A stretch of 64,000 bases of DNA from an uncultured Eubacterium sp. (GTDB lineage: Bacteria; Bacillota; Clostridia; Lachnospirales; Lachnospiraceae). Positions 1 through 7,921 of the stretch are shown here, in pieces; position 1 is the first letter of the stretch; every line of letters starts with the position of its first letter. The translations under genes and the position numbers were made by a program. The DNA lies in the NCBI GenBank assembly GCA_910589665.1, contig CAJUTR010000001.1:18866-82865 (forward strand), in the 5' to 3' direction. The notes beneath the pieces are model-generated. The model was not told where the DNA came from. It saw only the letters and a program-made list of their open reading frames with translations, and made no database searches.

Positions 1-1
1 T

Positions 2-889
2 GATTTTCCGGAGTGTAAGATCAAGCTGGACGAGCAGGGGCATCCAGTGGATATCGTACCGTATGACCGGAATACGGCGACAAAGATCATCGAGGAATTT
101 ATGCTGGCGGCGAATAAGGTTGTGGCGGAGGATTATTTTTGGCAGGAAATCCCATTCTTATACCGCACGCACGATTACCCGGATCTCGAAAAGGTGAAAG
201 AGCTGGCGGCTCTTGCCAGAAATTTTTCCCACACGTTAAAGATCGGGACGGATGAAGTGCATCCGAGGGAGATCCAAAAGCTGATCGAGAGTATCGAGGG
301 GACCGAAGAGGAGATCTTTCTCAGCCGCCTGACGCTGCGCGCGATGAAGAGGGCGAAGTATTCCACGGAAAATGACGGTCATTTTGGATTGGCAACAAAG
401 TACTACTGCCATTTCACCTCTCCGATCCGCCGATATCCGGATCTTCAGATCCATCGCATCATCAAAGAAGGCATGCGGGGCGGCATCCGTCCGAAGCGTC
501 TGGAGCACTATGAGAAGATCCTCGGGCAGGTGGCGAACGCGAGCAGCGATCTCGAGCGCCGGGCAGATGAGGCGGAACGAGAAGTCGATAAGCTGAAAAA
601 GACGGAATATATGTGCTCAAAACTGGGCGAGGAATACGAGGGCGTCGTCAGCGGTGTGACGGGCTGGGGCATCTATGTAGAGCTTCCGAATACGGTAGAG
701 GGCATGGTGCGGCTTGTCGACCTGGAAGATGACAGGTACGAGTATGACAGTGAGAATTACCGCGTCGTGGGAAGAAGCGGCGGAAAGGAGTACCGACTTG
801 GACAGAAAGTTACAGTTCAGGTGGCAGGCGCCGATCCGTTATCCCGCACGATTGATTTTGTGATACCACAGCAAGGAGGCAGTAAGTAA
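2..889 (+). CDS. rnr: Ribonuclease R, C-terminal part (5' end outside window)
   Basis: The gene is open from the first bases of the window, so its start lies upstream; about 295 C-terminal residues are visible. RNase R is a processive 3'-5' exoribonuclease that degrades structured RNA and acts with tmRNA/SmpB in ribosome rescue. The RNB catalytic domain signature HFTSPIRRYPDLQIHR is seen around codon 140, and an S1 RNA-binding domain follows (EEYEGVVSGVTGWGIYVELP). There is no long basic tail after S1. The stop lies 3 bases before smpB, so the two are co-transcribed, the usual Firmicutes arrangement. VacB/RNase R is the only family that fits this domain order. Confidence 0.95.
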   Translation, partial: DFPECKIKLDEQGHPVDIVPYDRNTATKIIEEFMLAANKVVAEDYFWQEIPFLYRTHDYPDLEKVKELAALARNFSHTLKIGTDEVHPREIQKLIESIEGTEEEIFLSRLTLRAMKRAKYSTENDGHFGLATKYYCHFTSPIRRYPDLQIHRIIKEGMRGGIRPKRLEHYEKILGQVANASSDLERRADEAEREVDKLKKTEYMCSKLGEEYEGVVSGVTGWGIYVELPNTVEGMVRLVDLEDDRYEYDSENYRVVGRSGGKEYRLGQKVTVQVAGADPLSRTIDFVIPQQGGSK

Positions 890-892
890 GAG

Positions 893-1357
893 ATGGGGAA
901 AGATAGTATACGCCTTGTCGCAAATAATAAAAAGGCATGGCATGATTATTTTATAGAGGATAAGTACGAGGCCGGCATAGAACTTCATGGAACGGAGGTA
1001 AAGTCGATCCGTATGGGCCATTGCAGCATCAAAGAAGCGTTTATCCGCGTGGAACGCGGGGAAGTGTTTATTTACGGGATGCACGTAAGTCCATACGAGA
1101 AGGGCAATATGTTCAATAAAGACCCCCTTCGGGTGCGAAAGCTTCTCCTTCACCGCAGTGAGATCCGGAAACTGGTGGGCAAGATGGCGCAAAAAGGATA
1201 TACGCTCGTCCCGCTCCAGGTCTATTTCAAAGGCAGCCATATCAAAGTGGAAATTGCGCTCGCCAAAGGAAAAAAACTGTATGACAAGCGAGAGGATATT
1301 GCGAAAAAGGATCAGCGCCGGGCGGCGGAACGTGATTTTAAAGTTAAAAATTTGTAA
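893..1357 (+). CDS. smpB: SsrA-binding protein SmpB
   Basis: SmpB binds tmRNA and delivers it to stalled ribosomes for trans-translation. The 154-residue product has the normal family length. It shows the conserved N-terminal KKAWHDYFIEDKYEAGIEL and GTEVKSIR segments and the basic C-terminal tail (KKDQRRAAERDFK) that enters the mRNA channel. The ATG is preceded by GGAGG overlapping the end of rnr. No tmRNA (ssrA) gene follows in the next few hundred bases, although the two are adjacent in many bacteria. Confidence 0.96.
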   Translation: MGKDSIRLVANNKKAWHDYFIEDKYEAGIELHGTEVKSIRMGHCSIKEAFIRVERGEVFIYGMHVSPYEKGNMFNKDPLRVRKLLLHRSEIRKLVGKMAQKGYTLVPLQVYFKGSHIKVEIALAKGKKLYDKREDIAKKDQRRAAERDFKVKNL

Positions 1358-1519
1358 TCTTTTTTAAGCTTTTTTAATAATTCTGTAATAAAGTTAACAA
1401 AATTGAATATACTCTATTATAAGCCAGTTAGGTGAAACGTACAACAGTTCCGTCGAAAGACAACCTGCATGGTCAGATGTCAGGCTATGGCGGAACGGTT
1501 TGGAAGCGAGGCAGAGTAT

Positions 1520-2200
1520 ATGAGAAAGATCAGAATGATTACCACAGTATTGTACATGGTATTTGCAGTGGAAATAGTAAGCGCCTGGGAGAAAAAGCCA
1601 AATGCGATCGAGGCGGCTGCTTTTACGCAGACGATCGTGTACGGCGAGGTGGAAGGTGAAAACCAGCTTGCCCTACAGGAACTGGAAGCGCGGGCCGAAT
1701 ATGCGAAGATGAAAACGCTGGAGCGGGAGAGGTGCAATGAGTACTGCGCCCTGGAGAACCATCTGGAAGAAGAAGAACATGAACTTTCGTGGAAAAGAGA
1801 GCAGAGAAGGAAAGCGAGGGAGCAGAAAAAGCGCAGGGAAGAACGGGCCATACTCGAGCGGATCGTCGAGGCGGAAGCCGGAGATCAGGATCTCAAGGGC
1901 CGCATCCTCGTGGCGAATGTGATCATGAACCGGGTGAAATCGAGTCATTTTCCAGATTCCGTACGAGGCGTTGTATTTGCACACCGCCAGTTTTCTCCGA
2001 TCGCGAACGGAAGCTATTACCGCGTGACGGTGTCGGAAAAGACAAAAAAAGCCGTGCAGAAGGCGGTAAAAGGAATCGATTACTCGAAGGGCGCGCTGTA
2101 TTTCATGTGCCGCAGCGCCTCCACGCCGTCCAATGTGGCGTGGTTTGACCGGGCGCTGACGAAAGTGAAGGAATACGGGTGCCACGAATTTTTTAAGTAA
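1520..2200 (+). CDS. Cell-wall hydrolase, SleB (Hydrolase_2) family, membrane-anchored
   Basis: The predicted 226-residue protein starts with a basic hydrophobic segment (residues 1-25, signal peptide or anchor). A highly charged, probably coiled-coil stretch rich in Glu/Arg/Lys follows (about 45-120). The SleB-type Hydrolase_2 domain is C-terminal (about 122-226), with the RIVEAEAGDQDL and VANVIMNRVKSSHFP signatures; the Glu in EAEA is the expected catalytic acid. The family cleaves peptidoglycan, classically the spore cortex at muramic lactam. The start was chosen because GAGG lies 8 bases upstream and the signal-like segment begins there; an in-frame upstream start at 1469 would add 17 unconserved residues. 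A terminator follows immediately. The substrate is inferred. Confidence 0.82.
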   Translation: MRKIRMITTVLYMVFAVEIVSAWEKKPNAIEAAAFTQTIVYGEVEGENQLALQELEARAEYAKMKTLERERCNEYCALENHLEEEEHELSWKREQRRKAREQKKRREERAILERIVEAEAGDQDLKGRILVANVIMNRVKSSHFPDSVRGVVFAHRQFSPIANGSYYRVTVSEKTKKAVQKAVKGIDYSKGALYFMCRSASTPSNVAWFDRALTKVKEYGCHEFFK

Positions 2201-2232
2201 GGTCTTTCCAAAGGGAACACAAAAAAAGAACA

Positions 2233-2279
2233 GCCTGTGCCAGTCTCGATCGGGGATTTCGGTGCAGGCCTTTCTTTTT
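2233..2279 (+). terminator. Rho-independent terminator after the SleB-like gene
   Basis: A 9-bp stem (GCCTGTGCC with GGTGCAGGC, two wobble pairs) is followed by a T-rich run. It lies 33 bases after the stop codon at 2200. Confidence 0.75.
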
Positions 2280-2281
2280 CT

Positions 2282-2310
2282 TTGACAACGATCGCCGTGT
2301 GTGGTAAAAT
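2282..2310 (+). promoter_or_regulatory. Sigma-A promoter for the DUF6273 surface protein
   Basis: TTGACA and TAAAAT are separated by exactly 17 bases, directly after a terminator and about 80 bases before the surface-protein start. Confidence 0.8.
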
Positions 2311-2388
2311 CTAAACGGATCTATACGTAATATTGCTACTTTAAAATTTGTAAAAGGAATGCCATGGGTACGCAGGAGGTATGAAAAA

Positions 2389-4500
2389 ATGAAGCGGTTG
2401 AAAGCAAGGAAGCTACTGGCATGGCTGTTAAGTATTTCGATGATCGCAAGTGCGATGCTCAGCGGGAGTGCGCCATATGCAAATGCAGCAGATGATTCGG
2501 ATAAAGAGACCAGTCATTATGCTAGGACGATCAATTTGGGAACGAAGGGGATTTCACGTCCGATCGTGCCAACGGGATCGGGGCAGGAGTGGCGTGGTGA
2601 TCATGTGTGGTTTGGCCTTGGTGGCGGGGTTACTCTCCATAACCGTGTTTTGGATCCGTCTACCACAGAATTTGGTACAGATGAAAGTATGATGCTCTTA
2701 GAAAATTCGTATGTGTTAGAGGATAAGAAACTGCATTCAGAAGGTTTGGCAGACTGGGAAGAGGCAAGTACATACCTGAACGGCGAGTTTATGGATATCC
2801 ACTTTAGTGCTGGAGAGAAAAAAGCGATAGCAAAAAGTTCAAAGACTAAAGTGTCAGATCAGGACGGAAAAGGGTATTCGGGATTGCGTTTTGTGCCATT
2901 TTCAGATGTATCGATCTTTCTTTTGGATGCCAAAGAGGTGACAAGACCTTCGTATGGATACAACGATAACAAAAATAACAAAGCCGTTTCCCGGATAAAA
3001 AAGGAGAATGGACAGCCAGCATCCTGGTGGCTGCGTTCGGAATGTAATGTCGAGTATGTGGATAGTAGCGGAATGAACTGTTTTCAGGGCGGCGTTGTCG
3101 GGGAGGATGGTAGTATTTTCTGTATCGCTGATCATCCAGAGGAGGAAGATTATACGCAGGGGATCAGTCCGGCTTATAACGTGAAAACATCTGCGGTTGT
3201 TTTTACATCAATGTTTTCTGAGGCAGAAGCAGGAGAAAACGATACATTATTTGGTAAATCATTTGGCATCATATCCGGTGACAAGACGCTTTCGGAAGTG
3301 ACGGACTATGACACGGTAGATAATATTGGACATAATTGGAAGCTTACGCTTAAGAGTGAGGATGCAGCGCCCCAAATTACTGATATCAAGCGCATTCAGA
3401 ATAAGCTTACGTTTGATTACAGTGGTGTGAGGACAGGTGATAGACAGACGTTGTCTGCGATCATTACGTCTGGTGAGGGAGACGGGGAGATCATTCTCCG
3501 TTATGGTACATTGGCAGAAACCGATAAAGCGGGCAGTCAGAGCGGTACGGTGACATTTACCCTGCCCGCCGGATTTGATGCAAAAAAGCATAAGCTGAAA
3601 GTATTTTCCGAGCAGAGGAATGGAGCAGCAACGACAGATTATGCCGGGGATATGGCAGTCGTGGATGTGCCAGATGGGCCAGTGGTGACAGAGCCGCCAG
3701 TGGTTACGGGTACCCCGACACCAGTACCGACCGTGACACCGGTTGTAAAGCCAGCGGAGACAGACAAGCCGGAACCGACAGAAACACCAGCCCAGACGCT
3801 GAAGCCGACTAAGCGGCCGGATGTGGAAACGGATGTTGTAACGACGGCTAAACCTACGCAAACACCAGAAGGAACGGGGAAACCGACGTCGGAACCGACA
3901 GAGAAGCCGACGCAGGAACCGAAAGAGACGGAACAGCCAGTAGAGACCGGTACACCTGTTCCGAATACGGAGAAACCGACGGAGAAACCGGAAAAAACCG
4001 AACAGCCATCAGAGGAGCCGACAGATAAGCCGGAAGAGACAGATAAGCCGGATACGACAGCAGAGCCGACGCAACAGCCGGAGGTGAGCAAATCTCCAGC
4101 GCCGCAAAGTGCGACCGCGACGCCGCCGGCGAAAGTGATTGAGGATCCTGACCTCGATGAAGAAGAGGAGAGCGGGTCGGAACGGACCAAGACCGGCACA
4201 ACTTCTGGAACAAAGGATCAGGAACCGAAGACAGGGGAAGGATCGAAGGTAGAAATGTACGCCACGATAGCCATGGTGGCGGGATTATCCTATCTGCTCC
4301 TATATTTCACAGACGAAGAGCGCGGAATGACAGAAGAGCGGAAAAAGGAACTTGTTTCCAGACTCGTTCGCTGGGCGAAAAAGGGAGGGCGCTTCCGAAA
4401 TATGCTGGCAGCGGCGGCGATCGTATTACTTTTGGTATATTATCACGCGATTGGCAAGCGTTCTTTACTCGAAAAAAATGTTTGTCAGGATGAAACGTGA
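2389..4500 (+). CDS. Secreted surface protein, DUF6273-like domain, Pro/Thr linker, double membrane anchor
   Basis: The 703-residue protein begins with a clear signal peptide (basic residues, hydrophobic core, cleavage near ANAADD). The start at 2389 has AGGAGG nine bases upstream; the ATG at 2359 is upstream of that site. Residues about 55-275 resemble DUF6273 (SWWLRS motif, late ISPAYNV). A small beta-rich domain follows (about 325-420), then a long Pro/Thr/Glu/Lys linker (about 428-580). Near residue 612 there is a PKTGEG motif, then a hydrophobic helix, a basic region and a second hydrophobic helix near the C-terminus. PKTG plus helix resembles a non-canonical sortase signal, but the extra helix afterwards is unusual. 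Role unknown; probably displayed on the cell surface. Confidence 0.8.
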   Translation: MKRLKARKLLAWLLSISMIASAMLSGSAPYANAADDSDKETSHYARTINLGTKGISRPIVPTGSGQEWRGDHVWFGLGGGVTLHNRVLDPSTTEFGTDESMMLLENSYVLEDKKLHSEGLADWEEASTYLNGEFMDIHFSAGEKKAIAKSSKTKVSDQDGKGYSGLRFVPFSDVSIFLLDAKEVTRPSYGYNDNKNNKAVSRIKKENGQPASWWLRSECNVEYVDSSGMNCFQGGVVGEDGSIFCIADHPEEEDYTQGISPAYNVKTSAVVFTSMFSEAEAGENDTLFGKSFGIISGDKTLSEVTDYDTVDNIGHNWKLTLKSEDAAPQITDIKRIQNKLTFDYSGVRTGDRQTLSAIITSGEGDGEIILRYGTLAETDKAGSQSGTVTFTLPAGFDAKKHKLKVFSEQRNGAATTDYAGDMAVVDVPDGPVVTEPPVVTGTPTPVPTVTPVVKPAETDKPEPTETPAQTLKPTKRPDVETDVVTTAKPTQTPEGTGKPTSEPTEKPTQEPKETEQPVETGTPVPNTEKPTEKPEKTEQPSEEPTDKPEETDKPDTTAEPTQQPEVSKSPAPQSATATPPAKVIEDPDLDEEEESGSERTKTGTTSGTKDQEPKTGEGSKVEMYATIAMVAGLSYLLLYFTDEERGMTEERKKELVSRLVRWAKKGGRFRNMLAAAAIVLLLVYYHAIGKRSLLEKNVCQDET

Positions 4501-4523
4501 TATGGCGTATTTTACGGCAGGGA

Positions 4524-4565
4524 TCAAGTTTGTGTATGCACGCATAAACTTGAGTGATATATAAT
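4524..4565 (+). promoter_or_regulatory. Inverted repeat and -10 box upstream of thrC
   Basis: TCAAGTTT and AAACTTGA form an 8-bp perfect inverted repeat (12 pairs counting wobbles) just upstream of a consensus TATAAT at 4560-4565. No good -35 box is visible, because the repeat covers its expected position. The repeat may be an operator overlapping a thrC promoter, or a terminator-like hairpin without a T-tract for the upstream gene. Confidence 0.35.
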
Positions 4566-4589
4566 AAACGTGTGCGGATGGAGGAAAAT

Positions 4590-6089
4590 ATGATGGAATT
4601 ACGATATAAAAGTACGAGAAGCGACGCTGACCCGATCAGCGCTTCTCAGGCAATCTTAAAGGGACTGGCTGACGATGGCGGCCTGTTTGTGCCGGAGTCG
4701 ATCCCGGCGCTGGATGTGGAACTGGAAGCACTGTCCGGACTCTCTTATAAGGAAACGGCATATGAAGTGATGAAGCTCTTTTTGACCGACTTTACAAAAG
4801 AGGAACTTCAGTCTTGTATTGACGGTGCCTACGATGGCACGTTTGATGTGGACGAGATCGTGCCTTTGGTAAAAAAGGATGGTGCTTATTATCTGGAACT
4901 GTTTCACGGGAGGACGATCGCGTTTAAAGATATGGCGCTCTCGATCCTGCCGTACCTGATGACGACCGCTGCCAAAAAGAATGGCGTGAAACATGAGATC
5001 GTTATTTTAACAGCGACATCCGGGGATACGGGAAAGGCGGCGCTGGCTGGCTTCGCTGATGTGCCGGGAACGAGTATTATCGTTTTTTATCCGAAGAACG
5101 GCGTGAGTCCGATCCAGGAAAAACAGATGGTCACGCAGAAAGGGAAAAACACGCACGTCGTCGGGATCCAGGGCAACTTTGACGACGCCCAGACGGGGGT
5201 CAAGGCCATGTTCCATTCGCAGGAGCTCGCGCAGGAAATGGATCAGGCCGGGTATCAGTTCTCGTCGGCCAATTCAATCAATATCGGAAGGCTCGTACCG
5301 CAGATCGTCTATTATGTGTATGCGTACGGACGCCTGCTCCGGGAGGGGGAGATCTCGTGCGGGGAGAAGATCCATGTAGTCGTTCCCACGGGAAATTTTG
5401 GCAATATCCTGGCAGCTTATTATGCAAAAAATATGGGCCTGCCGATCGAGACGCTGTTCTGCGCGTCAAATGAAAACAAAGTGCTGTTTGACTTTTTCCA
5501 GACGGGCACTTATGACAGGAAGCGTGAGTTTATCCTAACGTCATCGCCATCGATGGATATTTTGATCTCCAGCAATCTGGAACGGCTCATCTATCAGATC
5601 ACGGGTGAGGACGCAGCAATGACGAGAGAATTGATGGAGGCGCTCGCCGCGGGCGGAGAGTACCGGATCACCGACGAGATGCAGGCGCGCCTGCACGATT
5701 TTATCGGCGGTTACGCGACGGAGGACGAGACGCGCGCAGCCATTCGTGCTATGTATGAGCGCACCGGATATGTGATGGATACCCATACAGCCGTTGCGAG
5801 CCATGTCTATTATGACAAGGCGCAAAAGACAGGTTATAAGACGGTGATCGCCTCGACGGCAAGTCCGTATAAATTTACGAGAAGCGTCATGAATGCGCTG
5901 GGGGAAGACGGCGACGGTGTGAGCGACCTTGCGCTGGCTGACCAGCTGGAAAAGTTGTCGGGTGTCGCTATTCCGAAGGCGATTGAGGAAATCCGTTCGG
6001 CGGATGTCCTGCACGATACGATTTGTGACCGGACAGAGATGGAGAAGACCGTGAGGGAGATTTTAGGTCTTCCAGCACAGAAAAGATAA
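4590..6089 (+). CDS. thrC: Threonine synthase
   Basis: The enzyme converts O-phosphohomoserine to threonine with pyridoxal phosphate, the last step of threonine synthesis. The 499-residue product matches the longer bacterial/yeast-type family: N-terminal LRYKSTRSDADPISASQA, FHGRTIAFKDMA with the PLP lysine, TATSGDTGKAALAG, and QFSSANSINIGRL. The start is fixed by GGAGG 5 bases before ATGATG. No other threonine-pathway gene is adjacent. Downstream lies a MITE-like insertion that separates it from hisA; before insertion the two genes would have been about 30 bases apart and possibly co-transcribed. Confidence 0.95.
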   Translation: MMELRYKSTRSDADPISASQAILKGLADDGGLFVPESIPALDVELEALSGLSYKETAYEVMKLFLTDFTKEELQSCIDGAYDGTFDVDEIVPLVKKDGAYYLELFHGRTIAFKDMALSILPYLMTTAAKKNGVKHEIVILTATSGDTGKAALAGFADVPGTSIIVFYPKNGVSPIQEKQMVTQKGKNTHVVGIQGNFDDAQTGVKAMFHSQELAQEMDQAGYQFSSANSINIGRLVPQIVYYVYAYGRLLREGEISCGEKIHVVVPTGNFGNILAAYYAKNMGLPIETLFCASNENKVLFDFFQTGTYDRKREFILTSSPSMDILISSNLERLIYQITGEDAAMTRELMEALAAGGEYRITDEMQARLHDFIGGYATEDETRAAIRAMYERTGYVMDTHTAVASHVYYDKAQKTGYKTVIASTASPYKFTRSVMNALGEDGDGVSDLALADQLEKLSGVAIPKAIEEIRSADVLHDTICDRTEMEKTVREILGLPAQKR

Positions 6090-6107
6090 GGGTTTCTATA
6101 TGTAAAT

Positions 6108-6309
6108 GATGTTGGGGTCAAAAGGTGTTTTGCCCCCAACTGATGCCTCGGATTGCTCCGTTGTTTCACAACTCCCGCAATCCTTCAAACATTCGAAATC
6201 CGCTGATTTACTGCGTAAATCGCTTCTTTCTCATGTTTGGCGGGTCCCAAGTTCAAATGCCTTATCATGTAAACCTGAATGGCATTTTGACCTTTTGACC
6301 CTGGCATCG
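6108..6309. mobile_element. MITE-like element with terminal inverted repeats and 7-bp target duplication
   Basis: The 202-bp non-coding element has ends GATGTTGGGGTCAAAAGGT and ACCTTTTGACCCTGGCATC, which are inverted repeats: 12 bp identical (6115-6126 and 6290-6301) plus matching outer GATG/CATC. The heptamer TGTAAAT flanks it directly on both sides (6101-6107 and 6310-6316), as expected for a target-site duplication. The interior is strongly structured: a hairpin at the left end (6111-6140, GTTGGGGTCAAAA pairing with TTTTGCCCCCAAC) and GATTTAC-TGC-GTAAATC at 6205-6221. It carries no credible gene. It sits 10 bases upstream of the hisA start, just before the ribosome binding site. Confidence 0.75.
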
Positions 6310-6326
6310 TGTAAATGGAGGTTCAG

Positions 6327-7103
6327 ATGAAGTTTCGTCCATGTATTGATATACACAATGGAAAGGTGAAGCAGATCGTGGGAGGCAGCCTGATCGACGA
6401 CGGGGATCAGGCGGAGGAAAATTTTGTTTCCGATATGGAGGCATCTGATTTTGCCAAATTATACCGCGAGAAAGGACTCCGCGGCGGTCATGTCATTTTA
6501 CTGAATGCGAAAGACAGCGAGTATTATACAGAAGACCTTCGCCAGGCAGAAGCCGCGCTGGGGGCATACCCCGGCGGACTTCAGGCCGGCGGCGGGATTA
6601 CCTGTGATAATGCCCGCTTCTTTTTAGAGGCCGGAGCCAGTCATGTGATCATTACGTCTTATGTATTTGCAGACGGCAGGATCCGTTTTGACCGCTTGGA
6701 AAAACTGCGCCGGCTCGTGGGAAAGGAACATATCGTCCTAGATCTGAGTTGTCGCAAAAAACAAGACAGGTATTATATTGTAACGGATCGCTGGCAGAAA
6801 TTTACAGAGCAGACGCTGGATGAGGAATTGATGAATTGTTTATCTTCTTATTGCGATGAATTTCTCGTACACGGTGTCAGTGTAGAGGGGACAGGCAGCG
6901 GGATTGATGCGGAGCTGGTCGGGATCCTTGCCGGGCAGGAGGAGATTCCGGTTACGTATGCGGGCGGCATCGGCAGTTATGCTGATTTGGAATTATTGCG
7001 AGAAATATCTGGAGGGAGGATGAACTATACCGTCGGAAGTGCGCTGGATCTGTTTGGAGGTTCGTTGGAATTCGACAAAATTGTTACAAAATACAATGAT
7101 TAA
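6327..7103 (+). CDS. hisA: ProFAR isomerase HisA, eukaryotic (HIS6-like) type
   Basis: This TIM-barrel enzyme isomerises phosphoribosylformimino-AICAR-P (ProFAR to PRFAR) in histidine synthesis. The sequence follows the eukaryotic HIS6 pattern: CIDIHNGKVKQIVGGSL at the N-terminus, NFVSDMEASDFAKLY, LQAGGGI, VLDLSCRKKQ, EFLVHGVSVEG, YAGGIGSYADL and a final GSALDLFGG. Canonical bacterial HisA begins with a different PAIDLKDG-type motif. Length is 258 residues, typical. The ATG at 6327 has GGAGG six bases upstream. It is alone: no other his gene is nearby, and it is separated from thrC by a MITE. A rho-independent terminator follows. Confidence 0.88.
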   Translation: MKFRPCIDIHNGKVKQIVGGSLIDDGDQAEENFVSDMEASDFAKLYREKGLRGGHVILLNAKDSEYYTEDLRQAEAALGAYPGGLQAGGGITCDNARFFLEAGASHVIITSYVFADGRIRFDRLEKLRRLVGKEHIVLDLSCRKKQDRYYIVTDRWQKFTEQTLDEELMNCLSSYCDEFLVHGVSVEGTGSGIDAELVGILAGQEEIPVTYAGGIGSYADLELLREISGGRMNYTVGSALDLFGGSLEFDKIVTKYND

Positions 7104-7142
7104 ATGAAATAATATGATACAAATATGATTCAAAATATAACG

Positions 7143-7179
7143 AAAAATAGGCGTTTGCGTGGCAGACGTTTATTTTTTT
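7143..7179 (+). terminator. Terminator after hisA
   Basis: A 16-pair stem (AAAAATAGGCGTTTGC with GCAGACGTTTATTTTT, some wobbles) has a GTG loop and a run of T residues on its 3' side. Confidence 0.75.
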
Positions 7180-7190
7180 GAAAAAAATAC

Positions 7191-7218
7191 TTGATTTCTT
7201 CAAAAGTTATGTTATAAT
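7191..7218 (+). promoter_or_regulatory. Sigma-A promoter for the small SleB-like hydrolase
   Basis: TTGATT and TATAAT are separated by 16 bases, about 65 bases upstream of the start codon. Confidence 0.72.
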
Positions 7219-7228
7219 TATTACATAA

Positions 7229-7247
7229 TTGTTACAAAACGTAACAA
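7229..7247. promoter_or_regulatory. 19-bp palindrome, candidate operator
   Basis: TTGTTAC-AAAAC-GTAACAA is a perfect 7-bp inverted repeat lying 10 bases downstream of the -10 box, where a bound repressor would block transcription. A related half-site (TTGTTACAAAA) occurs near the end of hisA. The cognate regulator is unknown. Confidence 0.45.
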
Positions 7248-7283
7248 AAATTATTACGCAAAAATGCGCAAGTGGAGGGAACA

Positions 7284-7775
7284 ATGAGTACTAAAAAGTG
7301 GCTACAGTTGATTTTTACATTGGTGTTTCTGTTGGTTGTGAGTGTGGCAGCGAGAGGGACATCGTCAGAGGCGGCAAAGAGACCATATACGGATAAGGAT
7401 TTGAAATACATGGCGGCCATCATTTACTGCGAGGCAGGAAATCAGTCGTACGCCGGGAAAATGGGAGTTGGATGCGTTGTGATGAACCGGGTGAAATCTT
7501 CCCGTTTTCCGAACACCGTGTTAAAGGTGATCAAACAGCCGGGACAGTTTGGACCTGTCCGTCAGGGCAAATTTAAAAGAGAAGTAAAGTACGTCGAGAA
7601 AGGAAAATATTCGAGCGGCGCCAGAAGGTCATGTATGAAAGCGGCTCAGGAAGTTTTGGAGGGGCAGAGGAAAGTGACCTATAAAGGTAGGAAGCTGAAC
7701 ATGAACAAGTACTATTTCTTTAATGGCAGGCTTTCCAATCCGAGGCTTCGGATCGGCGGACATCAGTTTAAATAG
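7284..7775 (+). CDS. Secreted cell-wall hydrolase, SleB (Hydrolase_2) family
   Basis: This is a compact 163-residue protein with an N-terminal signal peptide (hydrophobic residues 8-22, then AARGTSSEA) and a Hydrolase_2 domain covering the rest. AAIIYCEAGNQSYAGKMGVG carries the probable catalytic Glu, and VVMNRVKSSRFPNTV is the conserved helix. It shares this core with the larger hydrolase at 1520-2200 but lacks the coiled-coil region. The ATG at 7284 has GGAGG 5 bases upstream. It has its own promoter, palindrome and terminator, so it is probably monocistronic. A role in spore cortex or vegetative wall turnover is inferred. Confidence 0.85.
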   Translation: MSTKKWLQLIFTLVFLLVVSVAARGTSSEAAKRPYTDKDLKYMAAIIYCEAGNQSYAGKMGVGCVVMNRVKSSRFPNTVLKVIKQPGQFGPVRQGKFKREVKYVEKGKYSSGARRSCMKAAQEVLEGQRKVTYKGRKLNMNKYYFFNGRLSNPRLRIGGHQFK

Positions 7776-7795
7776 TTCGTGAAAAACGAAAAATG

Positions 7796-7825
7796 CGGTA
7801 AATCGTATGATTTATCGTTTTTTTT
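7796..7825 (+). terminator. Terminator after small hydrolase
   Basis: CGGTAAATC-GTAT-GATTTATCG is a 9-bp stem followed by eight T residues. Confidence 0.85.
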
Positions 7826-7857
7826 GTTTGAACGCTTAAAATGTCGTGAGGTTTGCG

Positions 7858-7886
7858 TTGAAATCTTTTTGTGGATGTGGTATCAT
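7858..7886 (+). promoter_or_regulatory. Sigma-A promoter for glnS
   Basis: TTGAAA and TATCAT are spaced by 17 bases. The leader to the glnS start is short (about 30 bases) and leaves no room for a T-box. Confidence 0.7.
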
Positions 7887-7921
7887 AAAGTATATGTGCA
7901 ATTAAGGAGGATTTTGCAGTA

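Noticed and set aside
1358..1519. Possible tmRNA (ssrA) after smpB
   Set aside because: No tmRNA 5' end, tRNA-like 3' end or tag-coding stretch can be read here.
3639..4213. Long antisense frames under the surface-protein Pro/Thr linker
   Set aside because: They arise from the repetitive codons of the linker on the other strand and have no translation signals.
6106..6330. A 74-codon reading frame across the MITE-like element
   Set aside because: It spans both inverted repeats and the hisA ribosome site, has no ribosome site of its own, and looks non-coding.
7887..7921. T-box leader for glnS
   Set aside because: Only about 30 bases separate promoter and start codon, too short for a T-box. 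None was seen before thrC or pheA either.
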